NCBI RefSeq assembly: GCF_019649055.1
Contig: NW_026570290.1
Span: 496,001 to 560,000 of the forward strand
Origin: Paramacrobiotus metropolitanus
Taxonomy: Eukaryota > Tardigrada > Eutardigrada > Parachela > Macrobiotidae
DNA length: 64,000 bases
Direction: 5' to 3'
Shown here: in pieces, positions 58,756 through 64,000 of the stretch
Numbering within the stretch: the stretch's first letter is position 1
Layout of the letters: every line of letters starts with the position of its first letter
Position numbers and translations under genes: made by a program
Notes under the pieces: model-generated
What the model was told of the DNA's origin: nothing
What the model saw: the letters and a program-made list of their open reading frames with translations, nothing else
Databases searched by the model: none

Positions 58756-61700
58756 ATGATCGGCCGCCCCGTGGAACGTGGCTAGAAAAAACCGCTAAAC
58801 AAATTGAATAACCGATTTCACCATTAAACTCAGCATGTTCCAAAAGGGTCCCACATGCATTCCAAAAGTATCCAAAAGTTTCTTTTCCAAAAGTATTCCC
58901 TGAGACCATCGCTCGGATGCCGGTACCGGTACAGGCAGCGTTCAAGGTGACCTTGAAAGACTTTCTAAAATATTGTTGCGTGGAGCAATTATTCCAATAC
59001 AGAGTAGTGTAGTAAGTAATAAAAACTGAATTTTTTTAAAAATAGATTTCAGGACTGAAAAGTGCAAATTTCGTGAAGTTGTATCACGCCGGAAGCCTTT
59101 GTAAATTAAAAAGAGGTCTGCCGGTGCCATTCATAGCCGGTGCCGGTTTTAGTGTGCTTTCCGCATGGGAAATTTTGCTTTCGCGCGTTCTTATGCATAA
59201 TTAAATCGTAAATTTTAAATCGTATAAATTTACGAAGGTATATTTGGAAAGCAAAATAGTGGAAATCATTCTAATTCGGTGAAAACGACCTGCATCTACG
59301 TACAACCAGTTACTCATAGTTATATGTTTGCTTGCAAAATTTGGAGAAGATCGATCGGATCGTTTGGATTGGATCTATAATGAGACTTTTGTACCTCAAT
59401 TCTTTTTAAGCATTTCGAAATTTTCGGCACATTTTAAAATTTTCGGCACACTTTCGTACATGAGGAGAAGACGAAAGCGCATCGTCTGCTCGATGGAAGC
59501 GAGTGTAAAACTGCGAGTGTCTGATCAAATTACTGTAATCAAAAACTCTCGGTGCATATGCGCAAAGTTACTGACAAGGGACAAGTTAGTTCGGAATTTG
59601 CGATAAGCAAGCGGCCAGTGCCCATGCTATAGATAGCACGACTTGGAGGCACCGCGTCCTGCGTCTGAAAGGGATGCTTGCCTCTTTCGCCTTGCGAAAA
59701 ACTGCACGCGCGATGGACCGACCACGGGCAGACACAGGACAGACCAATTTTTCCCTCCTTCTGTGTCTCCTCCATTGTTTTACATCGCGTATGCGCATGA
59801 CCACTACCGGACTCCGCATAGTCACTCCGCATACTTTTTAATTACTTTTTATGGCTCCTGCGCGCGGGTTGAGCGCCTGCTCTCTTGATCGGCGGCTTAT
59901 CGCAAATCGGGTAGTGTATGACCACGAAGCACGACCACCAAAACTGCCCTGGAATGTTTGCTCCTTGTGTGTGTGCAGTACGAGACTATTGACCAGTCAG
60001 CTGAATGAACGGAAATTACAGGAACTGGTGTGAACTGTTCCCAGAAATTAAGACTATGTGAGAACGGAACCGATACCCCTGCTGACTGCTCAGTGCTTGA
60101 GGTGCCAAGTGCACAGAATCACACAAAGGGTCACACTTTCCACTGACCAAACCTACACAAGAAACGGGAGACATACTTGACCACAGATCAGGCCTGTTGA
60201 GTGAACGGAAGTTACAAGATCACGTAAAACTGTTCGACTTGAGACCGAGGATTAGAATGATTTCTTAGATTTCTAATAAACTATAGCGGATCGAGATTCT
60301 TCAACATTGTTAAGATGTTCGATGTATTTGCCGTACCACTGTGACATACAATCTTAGAAAATGGATGCACGGATTATTTAATTTCCACGTAGCTCAAAGG
60401 CTGAGAAACCGGTGCATAAAAATTATGTAATTTTTTGCGTGTGCGCACTGATTGTATTATTAATTTCTTCTAATGCATCACAGAAGAGTAGATAGGTGAG
60501 GCGTGTGCTAAGCAAATAAAAGCGCTCGCGCATATACGAGAAATTTAATATTACTCGCATTGTACAGCCATATTAATGCAGCGCGCAACTGTGAACATCC
60601 CGGGCCGCAACAGGGGCGCGTGTGTGTCAGAGCCGCTCTTTGACAATATACAGTATGCCGAACATCAACCCACGTACTGCGCTAAATGTGGAGAACAAAA
60701 ACAGCGAAAAAGCGCGAGACCTGCAGGGCTCAGCTAACATCGACAACAGTTATCTCGTTGGTTACGACTTTGTTATTCTTAGCGCTTCCGGGGTCACAGT
60801 ACCCTGACGGATTCAGTGGAGGATGGTAGAACCCAAATCTATCGGCGATTAGCTGGGTGCAGTAACCGTAGATCAGCGCGGAACCGGCCCACCGGAGTTG
60901 GGCCGAGTAGAGCCGATCGAGGACTTCGAGGACGAGGACTGCGCATTCGAGAACTCAAACAAGGCACATAACTGTATGCAAGGAATGCCACGGTACCGTC
61001 CAGTATACGGTACCGTGGATGTAATGAAAAGCAGTTGGACCTCTAACGGTTCAGTGCGCTAGATCAGGCTCTCCTTGTGTCCAACAAGGCGGTCGTGGTT
61101 GTTCCGCCGATGGAAAAGTTGTGCGAGCTGTAGTGATTCGACAGCTCTTTATACCAAAAGAGAAGGAAGCCTCTTTAGGTATAGTCACATTTTTACGAAC
61201 AACTATGAGGGAACGTGACCGTTTTTGAAATCGAGTCGTCGAAATCATGATTTCGATGTGATCGGCCTGAGCGGCAATGGCTCCTCCCTAAACCCAAAAC
61301 CGTTTTTTCGGCGAAAATCATACGGACCTCTTTTGTTAGCCGCTGCCCACTTCCGGTCATCCTGCATCTACCGATCGTACTGTACATATTGTACCCTGCG
61401 AAATTACTTATTGTCAATCATTCTCTACTAATTTAACAATAAAAATTAATGCCACCTTGCGTTATGATTTTTTAAAGGCATGATCGTTATTTCGTATGCG
61501 GAAAATTGTTGATGGTATTGTTGATGTTTAACATGATGATACTGTTGGTGCTTAAAATCAACAATACAGTTTTCTGCATATAGAAAGTATGCCAATAATA
61601 TTGGTATAATATATTATGAGGCGCATGCTCCGCGTCCACTCTATAAACTAATCACGCAGCTTGAAGAAAATGTGTCAAACATTGCATATAAAATTTACTA

Positions 61701-62306
61701 CGCAACTAAAATAAATAGACAGTGCACATTACGTGTACTGTGCAGTACAGACCGTTACGGGCGGAAATGCGGCTATGTTACTAGTATGCTAATCGCGCAG
61801 TCATTCCCGTCAGAAGGACATCCCAACCAAAAAATTTCGAACGACTATGAGGAAAACGCAGTTCAGTTACCCGACTGGATGGTGTTAACGGAGATGGTGC
61901 TAATCGCGATGATTTGCAAATGGGACCGTGAAATTGTGAACTACGGATGACACCACTTCATGCATGCCGCAAGCAGAAATATAATATTTCCTTGGACGTT
62001 CAGTTTCCACTTGCCGATTACTGCCACTATTGCACTCAAACTCCTCGCGGACGACAATAATGTCGAAAGACACTTTCGCAGCCAGAACACTTCGAATTAG
62101 GATGGATAGCGGGATGTTCTGTGATACGGAAAAAAATCAATCGCAGCGGCGGTTGCGCTATTCGAGAAATAAATGTTCTGTCGTTATAACGCATCGGCGA
62201 ACGAACGCCGTTTCAGTGTGCCTCTGCGCATAGAAATTCCTTCATGAGAATCGGAAGTGTCGCCGTCCAGACTCAGAAGTTCTTACTCATCTCAGTTAAG
62301 GGATCT

Positions 62307-62395
62307 GCCGGCGTTTTGACCACGAGAAAATCGGTCGGCGTTTGACTACACAAAAGTTCGGTCGGCGTTTTGACCAAGCAAAACTTTGGCCGGCA
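62307..62395. repeat. Tandem repeat, three units of about 28 bp
   Basis: GTCGGCGTTTTGACCA-type starts, each followed by an A-rich half (AAAATCG, AAAGTTCG, AAACTTTG). Confidence 0.7.
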
Positions 62396-62514
62396 GGAAA
62401 TTCTGCCAGCCGAATTTTTGCCTTGGCCGTTAACACCGTACCGTAAACCGTACATTCTGTTCCCTCGACAGATGGATACCTGAAGACAGCCCGTAGGCAA
62501 ATAAATAAAGAATT

Positions 62515-62707
62515 ACATGTAGGTATGTTAGATCTATCATCTAAGTATTTGTTTAATAACCTTCATGTAGGTATTAACTAAATACATGTACATGTAACTT
62601 ATCGTTAATTACATGTAACTAAATTAATTAATTACATGTACATGTAACTTCATTACATGTAGGTATATGTTAGATCTATCATCTAAGTATTTGTTTAATA
62701 ACCTTCA
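62515..62707. repeat. Direct repeat of about 51 bp flanking ACATGT-rich DNA
   Basis: Copies at 62515-62565 and 62655-62707 are identical apart from a two-base AT insertion. Between them are several ACATGTACATGT palindromes. Confidence 0.85.
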
Positions 62708-63099
62708 AAATGTGTTGCTCCAGCAGATTCAAGGAAGTCATGCAGTTCCTTTTATGTACAAGTAGACGTACAATACTCGTCTTCCACCTTGTCGTATGCA
62801 ATGGCTCATTTTTGTAAATTTCAGTATTGCTAATGCATTAACAAAATATTTAGTAACACGTCCGCAACTCAAAAATCATCGAAATAAAGTAAAATGTTTG
62901 CAATTAAGGTGGGCGCACATTAGGACGTCGTGAAGGCGTGCTGAGATCAAGCAATCGCTTAATGATCATAGATACATAAATAAACTAGTATGTTAACGTT
63001 TCCCTCTACTACCGTACATTAACTACTGCATGGTCAAAATCGGAGCCGTCGCTTTCCAGGAACGATCCGAGAAAATTATGTGACCTGAGTTGTACGAAC

Positions 63100-64000
63100 T
63101 CAGCAGTCGTCTGTCAAATTGGGCTTTCGGCTGGTACGGGCTGTGGTGGATGTGTTGGTGCTGGGGCTCACTTTCACACCGGCACCGTAGCATTCCAGGA
63201 ACACTACTGAATGCATCCATCTCCTGAGCATGGAGCGATATTCTCTGTTCATAGCGAAGAATATAATCTGCAACAAAAAGACCGATGTTTTTTATCTGTT
63301 CGCGATTATCCAGAAGATGTAGCTGCCAGATTTAAATTTTTTTAGTAATTTTATACGTATTAATTTGAATGCTGGTGTGCTGTGTGTTCCCTTGTTGCAT
63401 ATAGTGATAAGCGAATGCTAACATAAACAGTCATGTTAAAGCTTGTTTGCTCAACGACTACGTAGGATTAATTAATTATTCAACAATAATAAGTTACAAG
63501 CCACTTAACGGCAAAATTACGATATAAACTGATTAGCTTAATCATTATAAATAATTTATCAAGATGCATGATGGTTTACACAGAAGAGTATTAATGAAGA
63601 GAAGAGTATTTTTATGAATGTAGTGATCACGGTTTACCGCCTTACCGGGTTGCCAGCATATCCCAATAGAAAGACGAACCGCACCCACAGAGCTACTGCT
63701 GGATTCCGAAGCAATGCGCCACTACGGTCGAAAAACGTCAGTGCCGAATGCGGAAAAAAGCAGACGCAATGCCAGAGTGCTGCTACCAACAGAACCAGTG
63801 CCAGTCGAAAGCTACGCCGGTAGAACGGTGACGTGCGGGTTTTGCGTCCCACTATCTTTTGCGCCACAACAAATCCGATCATCATAATGTAGATCGCCCC
63901 CGTCAGCGTCAACGGCAGATACGTCGTTAGCACCTGGTGAATGTTGCCGGCTTCCGGGGTGATGGCCTTAACGCTACACGCATTTAGCGGTGGAGTCATC
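63100..64000 (-). CDS. Receptor R9 (beta subfamily), partial at the window edge
   Basis: Visible are exon 3 (63100-63267, IIFFAMNREYRSMLRRW, tail ending LTDDC) and the 3' part of exon 2 (63646 to the edge). From the edge this reads MTPPLNACSVKAITPEAG (ECL2 Cys), TM5 (YIMMIGFVVAQKIVG), a basic loop, TM6 (ALWHCVCFFPHSAL) and TM7 ending GYAGNP. All visible parts are open and the NP is present, unlike R3. It is the only beta member in the window without visible damage. Exon 1 and TM3-TM4 lie beyond the window. Confidence 0.8.

Larger units (their letters stand above)
58756..63099. other. Long spacer with small repeats, no gene recognised
   Basis: About 59.15-59.43 kb has pieces resembling the 41.8-kb foldback family (GAAATTTTGCTTTCGCG, ATAATGAGACTTTTG). 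About 60.47-60.51 kb repeats 48.18-48.23 kb. 60.99-61.02 kb has a CGGTACCG hairpin. The open frames here (longest 97 codons) lack domains and paralogues. Confidence 0.45.

Noticed and set aside
1-64000. tRNA, rRNA and CRISPR arrays
   Set aside because: No cloverleaf with A and B boxes, no rRNA-like block and no regularly spaced short repeat with unique spacers was seen by eye. The 110-bp repeat has no unique spacers. A tRNA scan could still find one.
1-64000. Horizontally acquired bacterial genes
   Set aside because: Considered because tardigrades have been discussed in this respect, but every gene recognised has introns or animal-type domains and no bacterial-type frame was found.

Overview
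This is nuclear DNA of a small-genome animal. It shows GT-AG introns (shortest clear ones about 80-200 bp), TATA boxes about 90-170 bp upstream of start codons, AATAAA signals, an AT-rich background with GC-richer exons, and many short inverted-repeat transposons. A CS-alpha-beta defensin and a tandem array of nematode-like 'NR[FL]' seven-helix receptors point to an ecdysozoan. A eutardigrade is my best guess, but this is inference, since nothing in the window is taxonomically decisive.

Layout. 0-5.6 kb: two tandem copies of a two-exon secreted peptide precursor on the minus strand. Each has a signal peptide, a furin-type RxRR site exactly at the exon junction and a C-terminal WYLG that could be amidated. 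5.6-9.9 kb: repeats, including a very clear 1.35-kb Foldback element with 9-bp target duplications. 9.9-16.1 kb: two divergently oriented glycine-rich secreted proteins, both with a 15-bp first coding exon and a GWG module, flanking a three-exon gene for a ten-cysteine defensin. 16.8-48 kb and 63.1-64 kb: nine members or relics of one minus-strand receptor family (R1-R9) in three subfamilies, alpha (R1, R2), beta (R3, R5, R7, R9) and gamma (R4, R6, R8). Beta and gamma alternate, as if a two-receptor cassette had been copied at least three times; the gamma copies look intact and most beta copies are broken. 22.6-24.1 kb: an unrelated multi-pass membrane protein with a PPxY tail, lying between R2 and R3. 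51.4-57.8 kb: two exons of a different class A receptor on the minus strand, apparently lacking the TM3-TM4 part, with a young Ty3/Gypsy element (52060-56579) between them. 57.8-63 kb: spacer with short repeats.

How the genes fit together. The receptor genes share one design. Exon 1 carries the N-terminus, TM1 and TM2; exon 2 carries TM3 to TM7 as far as the NP of the NPxxY position; exon 3 carries helix 8 and the tail. Both introns are phase 0. A lineage-specific chemoreceptor-like expansion is the natural reading. The defensin and the glycine-rich proteins are secreted and may belong to the body surface or to immunity. Mobile DNA is mostly small foldback and TA-flanked MITE-type elements. 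One hairpin family sits in intron 1 of all three gamma receptors and so dates from before their duplication.

All exon junctions were read by eye from splice signals, reading phase and paralogue comparison. No alignment, gene finder or database search was run.
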